Shown: piece after piece, positions 26,228 through 35,409 of the stretch
How positions within the stretch are numbered: position 1 is the stretch's first letter
How the letters are laid out: every line of letters begins with the position of its first letter
From: Brachybacterium endophyticum
GTDB lineage: Bacteria > Actinomycetota > Actinomycetes > Actinomycetales > Dermabacteraceae
Reading direction: 5' to 3'
Assembly (NCBI RefSeq): GCF_003130585.1
Contig: NZ_QFKX01000001.1
Span: forward strand, 682,001 to 746,000
DNA: 64,000 bases
Notes under the pieces: model-generated
What the model was told of the DNA's origin: nothing
Database searches by the model: none
The model's input: the letters and a program-made list of their open reading frames with translations, nothing else
Position numbers and translations under genes: made by a program

Positions 26228-27010
26228 ATGGCCGCATCGAACGCCCAGGAACGACGCGAGGCCCAGCGCGACGCGATCCGCAGGCAGCGCGAGGCCGAGC
26301 TCAAGCGCCAGCGCAGCATCCGCACCATCGTGATCACGGCGATCGTCGTGGTCGCCCTGCTGATCGCGGCCGGTATCGGCTACCTGGTCTGGAGCGCGAA
26401 CAAGCCGGAGGGCCCCGCCGCGACACCGAAGGGCACCTCGCAGGAGCAGCCGTACTACTCGCTCGGGGCGCCCAAGGACTCGGGCAAGCCCGTGGTCGAG
26501 CTCCACGTCGACTTCATGTGCCCGGTCTGCGGCCAGTTCGAGAAGATCAACGGCAAGGACATCCGCAGCATCGTCGACGACAAGGAGGCGACGGTGCACC
26601 TCTACACGCGGCGCTTCCTCGACTCGAACTCGACGACGGGTGACTACTCGACCCGAGCGGCGAACGCCGCCGCCTGCGTGTACAACGACGACCCCGACAA
26701 CTTCATGGACTTCCAGACCGCGCTGTTCGACAACCAGCCGGGCGAGGGGACGGCCGGCCTGTCCGACGACGAGCTCGCCCAGTACGCGCAGAAGGCCGGA
26801 GCCGGCAAGGACGTCGCCAGCTGCATCGACGACGGCACGTACGACCGGTGGGTGCGTGAGGACGTGGACCCGGAGGCGGAGAAGCACGAGAAGGCAGACG
26901 ATGCCAAGGGCACGCCCTTCATCAAGGTCGACGAGAAGGTCGTCGGCCCCGGGTCGTGGAGCAAGCAGGGCGAGGTCAAGAAGGCCGTCGAGAACGCCGC
27001 CAAGGGCTGA
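26228..27010 (+). CDS. Membrane-anchored DsbA-like thiol-disulfide oxidoreductase
   Basis: A 260-residue protein with a cytosolic, strongly charged N-terminus (Arg/Gln/Glu-rich, probable helix, 7-30), one membrane helix at about 32-56 and an extracytoplasmic thioredoxin-fold domain (Thioredoxin_4). The redox motif is Cys98-Pro-Val-Cys101 in DFMCPVCGQF, and the cis-proline loop is GTPFIKV near the end. It should form or shuffle disulfides in exported proteins. A second Cys pair (Cys in NAAACVYN and ASCIDD) may form the structural disulfide seen in actinobacterial DsbA. It follows the kinase gene by 137 bases and has its own promoter-like elements. Confidence 0.88.
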   Translation: MAASNAQERREAQRDAIRRQREAELKRQRSIRTIVITAIVVVALLIAAGIGYLVWSANKPEGPAATPKGTSQEQPYYSLGAPKDSGKPVVELHVDFMCPVCGQFEKINGKDIRSIVDDKEATVHLYTRRFLDSNSTTGDYSTRAANAAACVYNDDPDNFMDFQTALFDNQPGEGTAGLSDDELAQYAQKAGAGKDVASCIDDGTYDRWVREDVDPEAEKHEKADDAKGTPFIKVDEKVVGPGSWSKQGEVKKAVENAAKG

Positions 27011-27051
27011 TCACCCTCGACCGCCTCGGTCACCTCGATCGCGCGTGACGG

Positions 27052-27088
27052 CTGCGATCCGGTACCCTTTCGGGGTGCCGGATCGCAG
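27052..27088 (+). terminator. 16-bp hairpin between DsbA-like gene and tRNA-Thr, overlapping a -10-like box
   Basis: CTGCGATCCGGTACCC at 27052-27067 pairs with GGGTGCCGGATCGCAG at 27073-27088 through a 5-base loop, with one T-G pair. It can end the upstream transcript. The left arm and loop also contain TACCCT (27063-27068), a common -10 form before actinobacterial tRNA genes, so the same bases may be promoter DNA for the tRNA at 27103. Confidence 0.6.
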
Positions 27089-27102
27089 TCATCCGCACCT
27101 CC

Positions 27103-27174
27103 GCTGGAGTGGCGCAACGGTAGCGCACCTGTCTTGTAAACAGGTGGTTGCGGGTTCGATTCCCGTCTCCAGCT
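27103..27174 (+). tRNA. trnT: tRNA-Thr (anticodon TGT)
   Basis: A 72-base cloverleaf. The acceptor stem GCTGGAG pairs with CTCCAGC, the anticodon stem CCTGT/ACAGG encloses the loop CTTGTAA with anticodon TGT (reads ACA), and the T arm has GCGGG-TTCGATT-CCCGT. The 3' CCA is not encoded. It lies alone between two protein genes. Confidence 0.96.
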
Positions 27175-27179
27175 CTCAC

Positions 27180-27193
27180 GGCCCTCACGGGCC
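27180..27193. terminator. Small hairpin between tRNA-Thr and convergent GAPDH gene
   Basis: GGCCC (27180-27184) and GGGCC (27189-27193) enclose TCAC. It is short, but lies six bases after the tRNA and 13 bases before the end of the opposing gene. Weak candidate. Confidence 0.35.
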
Positions 27194-27205
27194 ATCGCCC
27201 CACCG

Positions 27206-28690
27206 TCACACCGAGACGCGCCCGCTCCGCACCCGTTCCTTCGCGCGCGCCACCGCCCCCTCCGGGATGCTCGGCAGGCGCCCGCCGGCCATCGACTCCA
27301 GGACCCGCACCACCTGACGGCAGTAGCCGTGCTCGTTGTCGTACCAGACGTAGAGCACGGCGTCCCCGCCGCCGTCGGCGATGGTGGCCAGGCCGTCGAC
27401 GATCCCGGCCTTGCGGGAGCCCAGACCGTCGCTCGAGGCGAACTCGGGGGACTCGATGTAGTCCACCTGCCGGCGCAGCGGCGAGGCGAGCGAGGTCTCG
27501 CGCAGGAACGCGTTCAGCTGCTCCCGGTCCATGCTCTGGGCACCCGCACCCAGGCGCAGGTTCAGGACGGCCAGGGAGACGTTCGGGACCGGGACCCTGA
27601 TCGCGCTGCCGGTGAGCCGGCCAGCGAGCGGCGGGTAGGCGGCCCCCACGGCGCGGGCCGCGCCGGTCTCGGCGATCACCATGTTCAGCGTCGCCGCCCG
27701 ACCGCGGCGATCTGCCGTGTGGAAGTTGTCGGTGAGGTTCTGGTCGTTCGTGAAGGCGTGGACCGTCTCGACATGTCCCCGCTCCACCCCGCAATGCTCG
27801 TGCAGCGCCTTCAGCACGGGTGCCACGGCGTTGGTCGTGCACGAGGCCGCCGCGAGGACGGCGTGATCGCCGATCTCGTCGTCGTTGACGCCGTGCACGA
27901 TGTTCGGCACGTCGCCCTTGCCCGGTGCGGTCAGCAGGACCCGTCGCACCCCGCGTGAGCGCAGATGCTGTTCGAGGCCCTCGCGGTCGCGCCAGCGCCC
28001 CGTGGTGTCCACGACGATCGCCTCGTCGATCCCGTGCTCGGTGTAGTCCACGGCGTCGGGGGAGGGGGACTCGATCACCTGGATCTCGATGCCGTTGGCG
28101 ACCAGGACACGACGTTCCGCGTCGACGGTGATGGTGCCCTGGAAGGGCCCGTGGACGCTGTCGCGACGCAGCAGGCTCGCGCGCTTGACCAGGTCCTCGT
28201 CGCTGCCGGGACGGACCACCACGGCCCGCAGGCGCAGACCGTCGGCGCCCCCGGAGCGGGCGAGCAGGATCCGGGTGAGCAGGCGACCGATGCGCCCGAA
28301 GCCGTAGACGACGATGTCCGTCGGCCCTGTCGCCGGGCGGGGCGTGATCCGCGCGAGCTCGCGGTGCAGCAGCTCCTCGGCCCCCTCGTCGGGCCGCTCC
28401 CGCCCGAGGGCCAGCAGCGAGGCGAGGTCGACGACGGACGGCGGGACATCGGTCGCGGCGAGGGTCTGCAGGAGGGGGAAGGAGTCCGCGGGGTCGAGCT
28501 CGGTGCCGTCGATGTGTCGGGCGAAGCGGTGGGCCTTCAGGATCTGCTGCGCCGAGAGATCGACGAGGCGGCGCCCGTGGATCGTGGTCACCACGTGGTG
28601 GGTGCGGTAGAGCGATCCGATGATCGGGATCATCGACTCCGCGAGTGCGAGACGATCGGACCAGTCATCGGATGCGGACGGGAACTGCAC
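27206..28690 (-). CDS. gap: Long-form glyceraldehyde-3-phosphate dehydrogenase
   Basis: A 494-residue GAPDH, about 150 residues longer than the usual glycolytic enzyme. Residues 1-120 form an extra N-terminal region, mostly helical by composition. The NAD(P)-binding motif GFGRIGR is at 130-136, and the catalytic cysteine is Cys284 in SCTTNA, with HAFTNDQNLTDN following. This matches the extended actinobacterial class represented by Corynebacterium glutamicum GapB (GapX), linked to gluconeogenesis. The start GTG at 28690 has AGGAGGAG nine bases upstream; a longer in-frame start lacks a ribosome site. RamB-like regulator and PEP synthase genes are the next neighbours, which fits a gluconeogenic role. 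Confidence 0.92.
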   Translation of the reverse strand: MQFPSASDDWSDRLALAESMIPIIGSLYRTHHVVTTIHGRRLVDLSAQQILKAHRFARHIDGTELDPADSFPLLQTLAATDVPPSVVDLASLLALGRERPDEGAEELLHRELARITPRPATGPTDIVVYGFGRIGRLLTRILLARSGGADGLRLRAVVVRPGSDEDLVKRASLLRRDSVHGPFQGTITVDAERRVLVANGIEIQVIESPSPDAVDYTEHGIDEAIVVDTTGRWRDREGLEQHLRSRGVRRVLLTAPGKGDVPNIVHGVNDDEIGDHAVLAAASCTTNAVAPVLKALHEHCGVERGHVETVHAFTNDQNLTDNFHTADRRGRAATLNMVIAETGAARAVGAAYPPLAGRLTGSAIRVPVPNVSLAVLNLRLGAGAQSMDREQLNAFLRETSLASPLRRQVDYIESPEFASSDGLGSRKAGIVDGLATIADGGGDAVLYVWYDNEHGYCRQVVRVLESMAGGRLPSIPEGAVARAKERVRSGRVSV

Positions 28691-28773
28691 GGGGGTTTCT
28701 CCTCCTCGAGAGCGGGGGTGGTCACCCCAGCCTCGCGCGACGCGGGCCCGTGTGGGAGTCGTCCCGGCCCAGA

Positions 28774-28803
28774 ATTTCCCCGGTTCTTGCACTGAGGGGA
28801 AAT
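28774..28803. promoter_or_regulatory. Inverted repeat upstream of GAPDH, possible operator
   Basis: ATTTCCCC at 28774-28781 and GGGGAAAT at 28796-28803 form a perfect 8-bp inverted repeat with a 14-base spacer holding TTCTTGCACTGA. It lies about 85-115 bases upstream of the GAPDH start and 50 bases after the regulator's stop codon, so it could be an operator or a terminator. Its spacer shares only a TTGCA core with the RamB box known from C. glutamicum. Confidence 0.4.
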
Positions 28804-28852
28804 CGCGCGCTGCGATCGTGGGCTGCGAGGGGGCCGACCGCCGCGGCGAGGC

Positions 28853-30298
28853 TCAATCCATCGCGGCGTGGCGCTCGAGGAACTCGAAGACCTCCGTGTC
28901 GTCGACTCCGGGGAAACGGCCCGAGGGCAGGGCCGCGAGCACCTGCGCGTGCATGCGGGCGCTCGGCCAGGCCGCCTCGGACCAGCGGGCGGCGAGGTCC
29001 GAGGGCGGACGGGAGCAGCACGACTCGTCGGGGCAGGTCGAGACCTGGCGCTCCCGGGTGGCGCGCCCGCGGAACCACTTCGCGTCGTCGAACCCCACCC
29101 CGAAGGTGATCGAGAAGGCGCCGTGAGGGCCCGATCCGGTCTGCGTCGAGGACCAGAAGGTGCCCGCCGCGGTGTCGGTGTACTGGTGGGCCTCGGTGGT
29201 GCGGTTCTCCTGGTGCCCGGCGCGGCGTGCGATCCACTTGCGGCACACGATCTGGCCCTCGACGGCCCCGGTGACGTCGGTGGGCAGCGGCAGGCCGTCG
29301 TTCTCGTAGGCCTTGTGGATCTCGCCGTCGGCCCCCACGCGCAGGAAGTGCACGCGCAGCCCCAGGTGGGTGGTGAGCAGGTTCGTCATCCGCAGGGCGG
29401 CCTGCTCGTGGGTGACGCCGAAGGCGTCACGGAAATCCTCCACGGCCAGGTCGCGCCGCTCCTTCGCGTCGGTCAGGAACTCGACGGCCTGCCGCTCCGG
29501 CATCAGGCACGAGCCCGCGAAGCAGGCGATCTCGAGGCGCTGGCGCAGGAACTCCTGGTAGGAGGAGGGTGCCGTGTGGCCCAGCACGCGGTGGGCCATC
29601 GCCTGCAGGGCCATCGAGCGCAGCCCGTGCCCGCCCGGGATGGAGGAGGGCGGCAGGTAGATCCGCCCGTGCTCGAGATCGGTGATGGTGCGCGTCGAGC
29701 GGGGCAGGTCGTCGACGTGCAGCAGGTTGAACCCCAGGTGCTCGGCCATCAGCGCGACCTCGCGGTGCGTGAGCGCGCCGATCTCGTGGCCCACCGCCTC
29801 GACGATCTCCGTGGCCGCGGACTCGATGTGGGGCAGGTGGTTGTCCCTCTCGCGCATCCAGCCGCGCAGCTCGGTGTTCGCGCGCCGGGCCTCCTCCGGC
29901 GTCGCCGTCGCCTCGCGGGCCTTGCGGTCCAGCTCCTGGAGGGTGCGCACGAGCGCCGCGAGCGCGTCGTGGGGAAGCGTGCGGGAGACACGGACGGCGG
30001 GCACGCCGAGAGCGGCGAACTGCGGCCCGCTCTGCAGGCGCTGCAGCTCGAGCTCGAGGGCGGTGCGCGCGTCGGGCGGCTCGTCCGACAGCAGGTCGGT
30101 GACATCGACGCCCAGGGCGCCGGCGAAGCTCGGCATCTCGGGGGCGCGCAGGGCCCGTTTCCCGTTCTCGACCAGGGACAGGGTGCTCGCCGTGGTCCCC
30201 AGCTGCTCGGCGAGGGCAGCGAGGGTCAGGCCCGCACGGGTGCGGAAGTGGCGGATGCGGGCGCCCATCACCCGGGTTCGGTCGTCCTCGACACGCAT
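28853..30298 (-). CDS. ramB: RamB/ScfR-family transcriptional regulator (XRE HTH + IrrE-like domain)
   Basis: A 481-residue regulator. An XRE helix-turn-helix lies at about 11-65 ([15 protein letters not shown] start, [13 protein letters not shown] recognition region). An ImmA/IrrE-like (DUF955) segment follows at about 180-290 with [11 protein letters not shown], then a C-terminal DUF2083 region with several Cys residues (CPDESCCSR). RamB in corynebacteria controls acetate and glyoxylate genes in response to the carbon source. Here it is divergent from ppsA and upstream of gap, supporting control of gluconeogenic flux. TATGGT stands six bases before the ATG, so the mRNA is probably leaderless, and an 18-bp palindrome lies just upstream for autoregulation. 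Confidence 0.88.
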   Translation of the reverse strand: MRVEDDRTRVMGARIRHFRTRAGLTLAALAEQLGTTASTLSLVENGKRALRAPEMPSFAGALGVDVTDLLSDEPPDARTALELELQRLQSGPQFAALGVPAVRVSRTLPHDALAALVRTLQELDRKAREATATPEEARRANTELRGWMRERDNHLPHIESAATEIVEAVGHEIGALTHREVALMAEHLGFNLLHVDDLPRSTRTITDLEHGRIYLPPSSIPGGHGLRSMALQAMAHRVLGHTAPSSYQEFLRQRLEIACFAGSCLMPERQAVEFLTDAKERRDLAVEDFRDAFGVTHEQAALRMTNLLTTHLGLRVHFLRVGADGEIHKAYENDGLPLPTDVTGAVEGQIVCRKWIARRAGHQENRTTEAHQYTDTAAGTFWSSTQTGSGPHGAFSITFGVGFDDAKWFRGRATRERQVSTCPDESCCSRPPSDLAARWSEAAWPSARMHAQVLAALPSGRFPGVDDTEVFEFLERHAAMD

Positions 30299-30304
30299 GT
30301 TTTC

Positions 30305-30331
30305 ACCATACGGGAAGAATCAAGATTCTTC
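30305..30331 (-). promoter_or_regulatory. ramB-like gene promoter with palindromic operator
   Basis: On the minus strand TATGGT (30310-30305) precedes the ATG by six bases (GAAAAC). The perfect palindrome GAAGAATC-AA-GATTCTTC at 30314-30331 begins three bases upstream of that box and overlaps the expected -35 area. It also lies about 95 bases upstream of ppsA on the other strand, so one bound protein could affect both genes. Confidence 0.55.
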
Positions 30332-30425
30332 GATGCGCCACGGGGCGTGTCAGGCGGTCCGCAGCCCCCAGTGTGGAGACACGACCGGCGGACGATTCCG
30401 CCCTCGCCCGACGAAAGGCTTGGTC

Positions 30426-32870
30426 ATGACCCTCCTGACGCATTCCGCTTCCGACGTACGCACCGATCGCCCTGGCGTACTGCCGCTGTCCGCGGTGGGC
30501 CTGGACGATCTGGCGCGCGTCGGCGGGAAGAACGCCTCGCTAGGCGAGATGCTCGGCTCCCTCTCCGAGCTCGGCGTCAGCGTCCCGGACGGCTTCGCCA
30601 CCACGGCCGACGCCTTCCGCGACCATATGTCCGCCACGGGCCTGACCGAGTGGATCAGCGAGCAGCTGCAGGCGCTCGACGTCGAGGACACCTCGGCGCT
30701 CGCCGCCACCGGCGCCCGCATCCGCGCACGGGTCGAGGAGACGCCGCTGGCCGAGTCCCTCGCCGACGCCGTGCGCACGGCCTTCGCCGAGCTGCTCGAG
30801 ACGGCCCCGGACGGCGATGTCGAGGCGTCCTTCGCGGTGCGCTCGAGCGCGACCGCGGAGGACCTGCCCGATGCCTCTTTCGCCGGGCAGCAGGACACCT
30901 ACCTCAACGTCCGCGGCATCGACAACGTGCTCGACGCCGTGCGGATGGTCTTCGCCTCCCTGTTCACCGACCGCGCGATCGCCTACCGCGTGCACCACGG
31001 CTTCGTCCACGACGAGGTCGCCATCTCGGTGGGCGTGCAGCGCATGGTCCGCTCCGACCTCGCCGCCGCCGGCGTCATGTTCACCCTGGACACCGAGTCC
31101 GGCTTCGAGGACGCCGTCTTCCTCACCAGCGCCTACGGCCTGGGGGAGGGCGTCGTCCAGGGCGCCGTGGATCCCGACGAGTACACGGTGCACAAGCCGG
31201 GCCTGCGCGAGGGCCGCCCCGCGATCCTCCGCCGTCACCTGGGGTCCAAGGACCGTCGGATGATCTTCACCGAGGATCCGCGCGTGGGTCGCACCACCGC
31301 CTTCGAACCCACCGAGGAGGACGAGCGCGGCCGCTTCTCGCTGGCCGACGACGAGGTCACCGAGCTCGCCCGCATCGCCCTGGCCATCGAGGACCACTAC
31401 GGGCGGCCGATGGACATCGAATGGGGCAAGGACGGCGCCGACGGCAGCCTGCACATCCTGCAGGCCCGGCCCGAGACCGTCGCCTCCCGCCGCGGCGCCG
31501 GCGTGATCGAGCGCCACCACCGCGTCGGCGACTCCCGTGTGCTCTCCGAGGGCCGCGCGATCGGCCAGAAGATCGGCACGGGCGCCGTGCGGCGCCTGAC
31601 CGACCCCGAGGACATGCACGGCTTCGAGCCCGGTGACGTGCTGGTCGCGCCGATGACCGACCCCGACTGGGAGCCGATCATGAAGCGTGCGGCGGCGATC
31701 GTCACCGACCGCGGCGGGCGCACCTGCCATGCGGCGATCATCGCTCGCGAGCTCGGGATCCCCGCCGTCGTCGGCACCGGGGACGCCACCCAGCAGCTGT
31801 CCGACGGGCAGGAGGTCACCGTCTCCTGCGCCGACGGCGAGACCGGGCTCGTGTTCGAGGGCATCCTCGAGACCCGCGTCGAGACGATCGAGATCGGCGA
31901 GCTCGGCGAGCTGGACGTCGATCTGATGCTGAACCTGGGCAATCCCGACCTCGCCCTGTCCACGGCCGCGCTGCCGAGCGCCGGCGTGGGCCTGGCCCGG
32001 ATGGAGTTCGTCATCAACCGCCAGATCGGGATCCACCCGCTCGCCCTCCTGCACCCCGAGGACCAGAGCGGGCAGGTGCGCGAGGAGATCGCGCGACGCA
32101 CCAGCGCCGACGACTCACCGCGCGAGTTCTTCGTGCGCGCCCTCGCCGAGGGCGTCGCCACGATCGCCGCCGCCTTCTCGCCCCGACCGGTGATCGTGCG
32201 GCTGAGCGACTTCAAGTCCAACGAGTACGCCGGCCTGGTCGGCGGGGCGGCGCACGAGCCGGACGAGGAGAACCCGATGATCGGGTTCCGTGGCGCCTCC
32301 CGCTACCTCGACGAGGACTTCGCCGAGGCCTTCGCCCTGGAGTGCGAGGCCCTGCGCCGCGTCCGCGAGGACATGGGGCTGACGAACCTGCGGATCATGA
32401 TCCCCTTCGTCCGCACCCCTGCGGAGGCCGAGGGCGTCGTCGACCTGCTCGCGCGCAACGGGCTCGAGCGCGGGAAGGACGGTCTGCAGGTCGTGATGAT
32501 GTGCGAGATCCCGGCCAACGCGCTGAACGCCGGGGAGTTCCTCGAGCACGTCGACGGCTTCTCGATCGGTTCGAACGACCTCACCCAGCTGACCCTCGGC
32601 ATCGACCGCGACTCCTCGCTGGTGGCCGGATCCTTCGACGAGCGCGACCCCGCGGTGCTGCACCTCGTCGACCTCGCGATCGACGCCTGCCGGGAGCGCG
32701 GGAAGTACGTGGGCATCTGCGGACAGGCTCCGAGCGACCACCCCGAGCTCGCGCAGCACCTGCGCGAACGCGGGATCAGCTCGATCTCCCTGAATCCCGA
32801 CACGATCGTGGACACCTGGATGCGGCTCACCGGCCAGGAGGCCGGCGAGGAGGACGGTCAGAAGGTCTGA
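30426..32870 (+). CDS. ppsA: Phosphoenolpyruvate synthase
   Basis: An 814-residue enzyme that converts pyruvate, ATP and water to PEP, AMP and phosphate. The N-terminal ATP-grasp PPDK domain begins with [10 protein letters not shown] and contains [20 protein letters not shown]; the phospho-carrier His435 lies in GGRTCHAAI; the C-terminal TIM barrel has [14 protein letters not shown] and the proton-donor region GICGQAPSD with Cys765. The length is typical for PpsA and no pyruvate-phosphate dikinase regulatory insert is visible. GAAAGG lies nine bases before the ATG at 30426. It is divergent from the RamB-like gene and overlaps the tail of the opposing gene by 13 bases. Confidence 0.95.
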   Translation: MTLLTHSASDVRTDRPGVLPLSAVGLDDLARVGGKNASLGEMLGSLSELGVSVPDGFATTADAFRDHMSATGLTEWISEQLQALDVEDTSALAATGARIRARVEETPLAESLADAVRTAFAELLETAPDGDVEASFAVRSSATAEDLPDASFAGQQDTYLNVRGIDNVLDAVRMVFASLFTDRAIAYRVHHGFVHDEVAISVGVQRMVRSDLAAAGVMFTLDTESGFEDAVFLTSAYGLGEGVVQGAVDPDEYTVHKPGLREGRPAILRRHLGSKDRRMIFTEDPRVGRTTAFEPTEEDERGRFSLADDEVTELARIALAIEDHYGRPMDIEWGKDGADGSLHILQARPETVASRRGAGVIERHHRVGDSRVLSEGRAIGQKIGTGAVRRLTDPEDMHGFEPGDVLVAPMTDPDWEPIMKRAAAIVTDRGGRTCHAAIIARELGIPAVVGTGDATQQLSDGQEVTVSCADGETGLVFEGILETRVETIEIGELGELDVDLMLNLGNPDLALSTAALPSAGVGLARMEFVINRQIGIHPLALLHPEDQSGQVREEIARRTSADDSPREFFVRALAEGVATIAAAFSPRPVIVRLSDFKSNEYAGLVGGAAHEPDEENPMIGFRGASRYLDEDFAEAFALECEALRRVREDMGLTNLRIMIPFVRTPAEAEGVVDLLARNGLERGKDGLQVVMMCEIPANALNAGEFLEHVDGFSIGSNDLTQLTLGIDRDSSLVAGSFDERDPAVLHLVDLAIDACRERGKYVGICGQAPSDHPELAQHLRERGISSISLNPDTIVDTWMRLTGQEAGEEDGQKV

Positions 32871-34120
32871 TAGCCGGCCTTGGCGAGCGTGAAGCCCTTC
32901 CCGGTTTTCACGTTCCAGCAGGTGATGCCGCTGGACTCGCTCGTGCAGGCGACGTCGCCCTTCGCCGCGCTGCTGCCGTAGGAGAGCCTCTCGGGGGAGC
33001 CGCCGCCGAAGGAGGTCCCGCACTCGGGTCCCGCCTCCTTCCCGGCGACTCCGATCGAGAAGGCATCGGTGGAGCAGTCCTCGAGGTCGTCCCCGAAGGT
33101 GTGCTCGCCGATGGTGCAGCCCACGGAGTCCTCCTCGAGGCTGCAACTGATGTTCCCGCTGGGAGCGGTGAACGCGCTGAGGTCACGGGCATTCCGCGGG
33201 GCCGGCTTCACGTCCGGCTCCTCGGTCTTCGTCGTCTTCTCCTCCGTGGGCTTCGCGGAGGTGGACTCGGCCGACGTGCTCGAGGAGTCGCGCTGGTAGG
33301 AGTCGTCACCCTCGCTCATCCAGGCGCGCAGACCCAGCACGGCCACCAGCACGACGATCAGGGCGAGCAGCAGGCAGCCGCCGCACGCCCACCAGGTGCG
33401 ACGTCGTCGAGCGGCGTCCTGGTCGGAACCGTCGCCGGATTCATCGTAGGAGCCGGCACCGGCCCCGACGCCCGCGCCCGTACCGACGCCGGCACCGGCA
33501 CCCGCACCCGCGGCGACCGCCGGCAGGGTCGCGGTCGCCGCGGGGTCGGGGCTCGAGCCCGAACCCGAGCCGGAAGGCCCGAGGGGGACCACCCCGCCGT
33601 CGGACTTCACCCGATGGATCGGGCCGTTCGGGGTGGCGGGCCGCTCCTCGCGCACCGGCGGGATGCCCCAGACGGACTCGGCATCGGGGTCCGCGACCGG
33701 GTCGTTTCGGTCGGTCGCGTCCTGCCGAGGATCCGCGGCGGTGGTGTCGGGGCGCAGCGGTGCCGGGGCGGCGGAGGCGTCGATCGGCCGGGTCTCCGGC
33801 TCCTCCGCGCCGCTCGCTGCGCCGGCCTCGTCCTGGGTCCAGTCCTGCGCGTCCGTGCTGGGCTCCCCGCTCTCGTCGGGCTCGCCGCTCCCCCTGGCCT
33901 GGGCGTTCTCGTCGGCCTCGGTGCTGCCGTCGGCCTCGGCGCGGGAGCGCAGGCGCGGGTTCGACGCGAGGATCCACTGGCGTGCCACGTCCGGACAGGA
34001 GGGGTTGGCCAGGATCAGGCTCTGCAGCTGCGGGTGCCGCTCGGTCAGCTCCACCAGTCGCTCGGGCGGGGTGGAGGGGTCCTTCGCCTCCTCGGCGGGT
34101 GACCGGGGGGTCTCGTTCAC
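32858..34120 (-). CDS. Variant leucine-rich-repeat, single-helix membrane protein with cysteine-rich outer domain
   Basis: A 420-residue protein of unknown function. The N-terminus (about 12-60) resembles the variant leucine-rich repeat unit of actinobacterial proteins ([28 protein letters not shown]). A disordered Asp/Glu/Pro/Ala region follows, ending in an (AG)n-like stretch. One transmembrane helix with CGGC lies at about 242-268. The outer domain, about 315-420, has six cysteines ([27 protein letters not shown]) and would form three disulfides. The GTG start at 34120 has AGGAG five bases upstream. The stop lies inside the 3' end of ppsA, in convergent overlap. Confidence 0.8.
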   Translation of the reverse strand: MNETPRSPAEEAKDPSTPPERLVELTERHPQLQSLILANPSCPDVARQWILASNPRLRSRAEADGSTEADENAQARGSGEPDESGEPSTDAQDWTQDEAGAASGAEEPETRPIDASAAPAPLRPDTTAADPRQDATDRNDPVADPDAESVWGIPPVREERPATPNGPIHRVKSDGGVVPLGPSGSGSGSSPDPAATATLPAVAAGAGAGAGVGTGAGVGAGAGSYDESGDGSDQDAARRRRTWWACGGCLLLALIVVLVAVLGLRAWMSEGDDSYQRDSSSTSAESTSAKPTEEKTTKTEEPDVKPAPRNARDLSAFTAPSGNISCSLEEDSVGCTIGEHTFGDDLEDCSTDAFSIGVAGKEAGPECGTSFGGGSPERLSYGSSAAKGDVACTSESSGITCWNVKTGKGFTLAKAGYQTF

Positions 34121-34297
34121 GTCTACTCCTGTTCATGGGCGCGGGCTCTGCGGCCGCCCGATGACGGGCGCGCGAGGACCCCGGCTCTGTGCGCAGTCAC
34201 CCGAGGGTGCCACACCTGCTCACGCGCCGTCGCACGCACATCGTCGCCCTTGTGAGAGTCCGGACGAAACCGGTACCAGGAGATGACGTTCGGGGGC

Positions 34298-34326
34298 TGA
34301 CTGAGGGCAGGCTTACCTGACATACT
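34298..34326 (+). promoter_or_regulatory. IdeR/DtxR-type iron box over the siderophore-interacting protein promoter
   Basis: TGAGGGCAGGCTTACCTGA at 34302-34320 matches about 15 of 19 positions of the DtxR/IdeR consensus (TTAGGTTAGGCTAACCTAA). TGACTG at 34298-34303 and CATACT at 34321-34326 stand 17 bases apart as possible -35 and -10 boxes, so the iron box fills the spacer. Repression by Fe-loaded IdeR is the expected logic. Confidence 0.8.
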
Positions 34327-34384
34327 GGCTCCGCGCCCCGCCGACCGCCGACCCTCCGGGGATCAGATCCGTCAAGGAGACACC

Positions 34385-35371
34385 GTGCCGCCTACGACCA
34401 CCACCGCCCACCTCGCCGAGGTCCTCCGGGTGGAGGAGCGCAGTCCGTCCTTCCGCCGTGTGGTGCTAGGAGGCGAGGGGATGCGCAGCTTCGGCTTCGA
34501 GCACCACCCGCTGGACCAGCGCTTCAAGATGATCATCCCGCCGCAGCACGAGAAGCCCTCCCTGGACCTCGTCGACTTCCTCGAGAGCCGCGCCGAGGAC
34601 GACGGTCTCTCCTGGTACCAGGCATGGCTGCGCCTGGAGGAGTCCGAGCGCGGCGCGATGCGCACCTACACCATCCGCGAATGGCGCGACGAGGAGCGCG
34701 AGCTGGTCGTCGACATGGTGCTGCACACCGACGAGCAGGGCGTGGGCGGCCCCGCCGGGACCTGGGCCCGCGATGCGGAGCCGGGATGGCAGCTGCACGT
34801 GATCGGCCCCCACCGCGAGGGCGAGGACCGACGCTCGGGCATCGAGTTCGAGCCCCGCGGGGCCCGCGACCTGCTGCTGGTCGGCGACGAGACCGCCGTG
34901 CCCGCCATCGCCTCGATCCTCGATTCGCTCGCGGGCCAGGACGTGCGCGGCTGCGTGATCCTCGAGGTCCCCACCCTCGAGGACGTCCCCGAGCTGGATG
35001 CGCCCGGGGGCATCGAGGTGATCCCGCTGGCGCGGGACGGACGTGCCCACGGCGACCTCACGATCCCCGCCGTGAAGGCGGCGGTCACCACGCACCCGCC
35101 GGCCGGCAGCGGAGCCTCCGGCTCCGGGGTCGATCTCGAGGAGGTCGACATCGACAGCACGGTGCTGTGGGACACTCCCCAGCTGCTCACTCACGCCGCG
35201 CACGGCAGCACCACCGAAACCCATCGCGACGAGCGCCCCTTCTACGCGTGGATCGCCGGGGAGGCAGGGGTGGTCAAGACCCTGCGTCGCTACCTGGTGC
35301 GCGAGGTCGGCGTGGACCGCAAGCAGGTCGCGTTCATGGGCTACTGGCGCCGCGGCAAGGCCGAGGGCTGA
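34385..35371 (+). CDS. Siderophore-interacting protein (FAD-dependent ferric-siderophore reductase)
   Basis: A 328-residue cytosolic SIP/ViuB-family protein that reduces ferric siderophores using NAD(P)H and FAD to free iron. The FAD-binding barrel is at about 10-140 with the RTYTIREW flavin motif (residues 93-100), and the SIP C-terminal domain with LLLVGDETAVPAI and a terminal YWRRGKAEG tail is present. No siderophore transporter or synthesis gene lies next to it. The GTG start at 34385 is preceded by AAGGAGA. Control by the iron box at 34302-34320 is strongly suggested by position. Confidence 0.92.
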   Translation: MPPTTTTAHLAEVLRVEERSPSFRRVVLGGEGMRSFGFEHHPLDQRFKMIIPPQHEKPSLDLVDFLESRAEDDGLSWYQAWLRLEESERGAMRTYTIREWRDEERELVVDMVLHTDEQGVGGPAGTWARDAEPGWQLHVIGPHREGEDRRSGIEFEPRGARDLLLVGDETAVPAIASILDSLAGQDVRGCVILEVPTLEDVPELDAPGGIEVIPLARDGRAHGDLTIPAVKAAVTTHPPAGSGASGSGVDLEEVDIDSTVLWDTPQLLTHAAHGSTTETHRDERPFYAWIAGEAGVVKTLRRYLVREVGVDRKQVAFMGYWRRGKAEG

Positions 35372-35409
35372 CGCGCCGCACCCCGATCCGGCGCGCCCGG
35401 CGTGGCACC

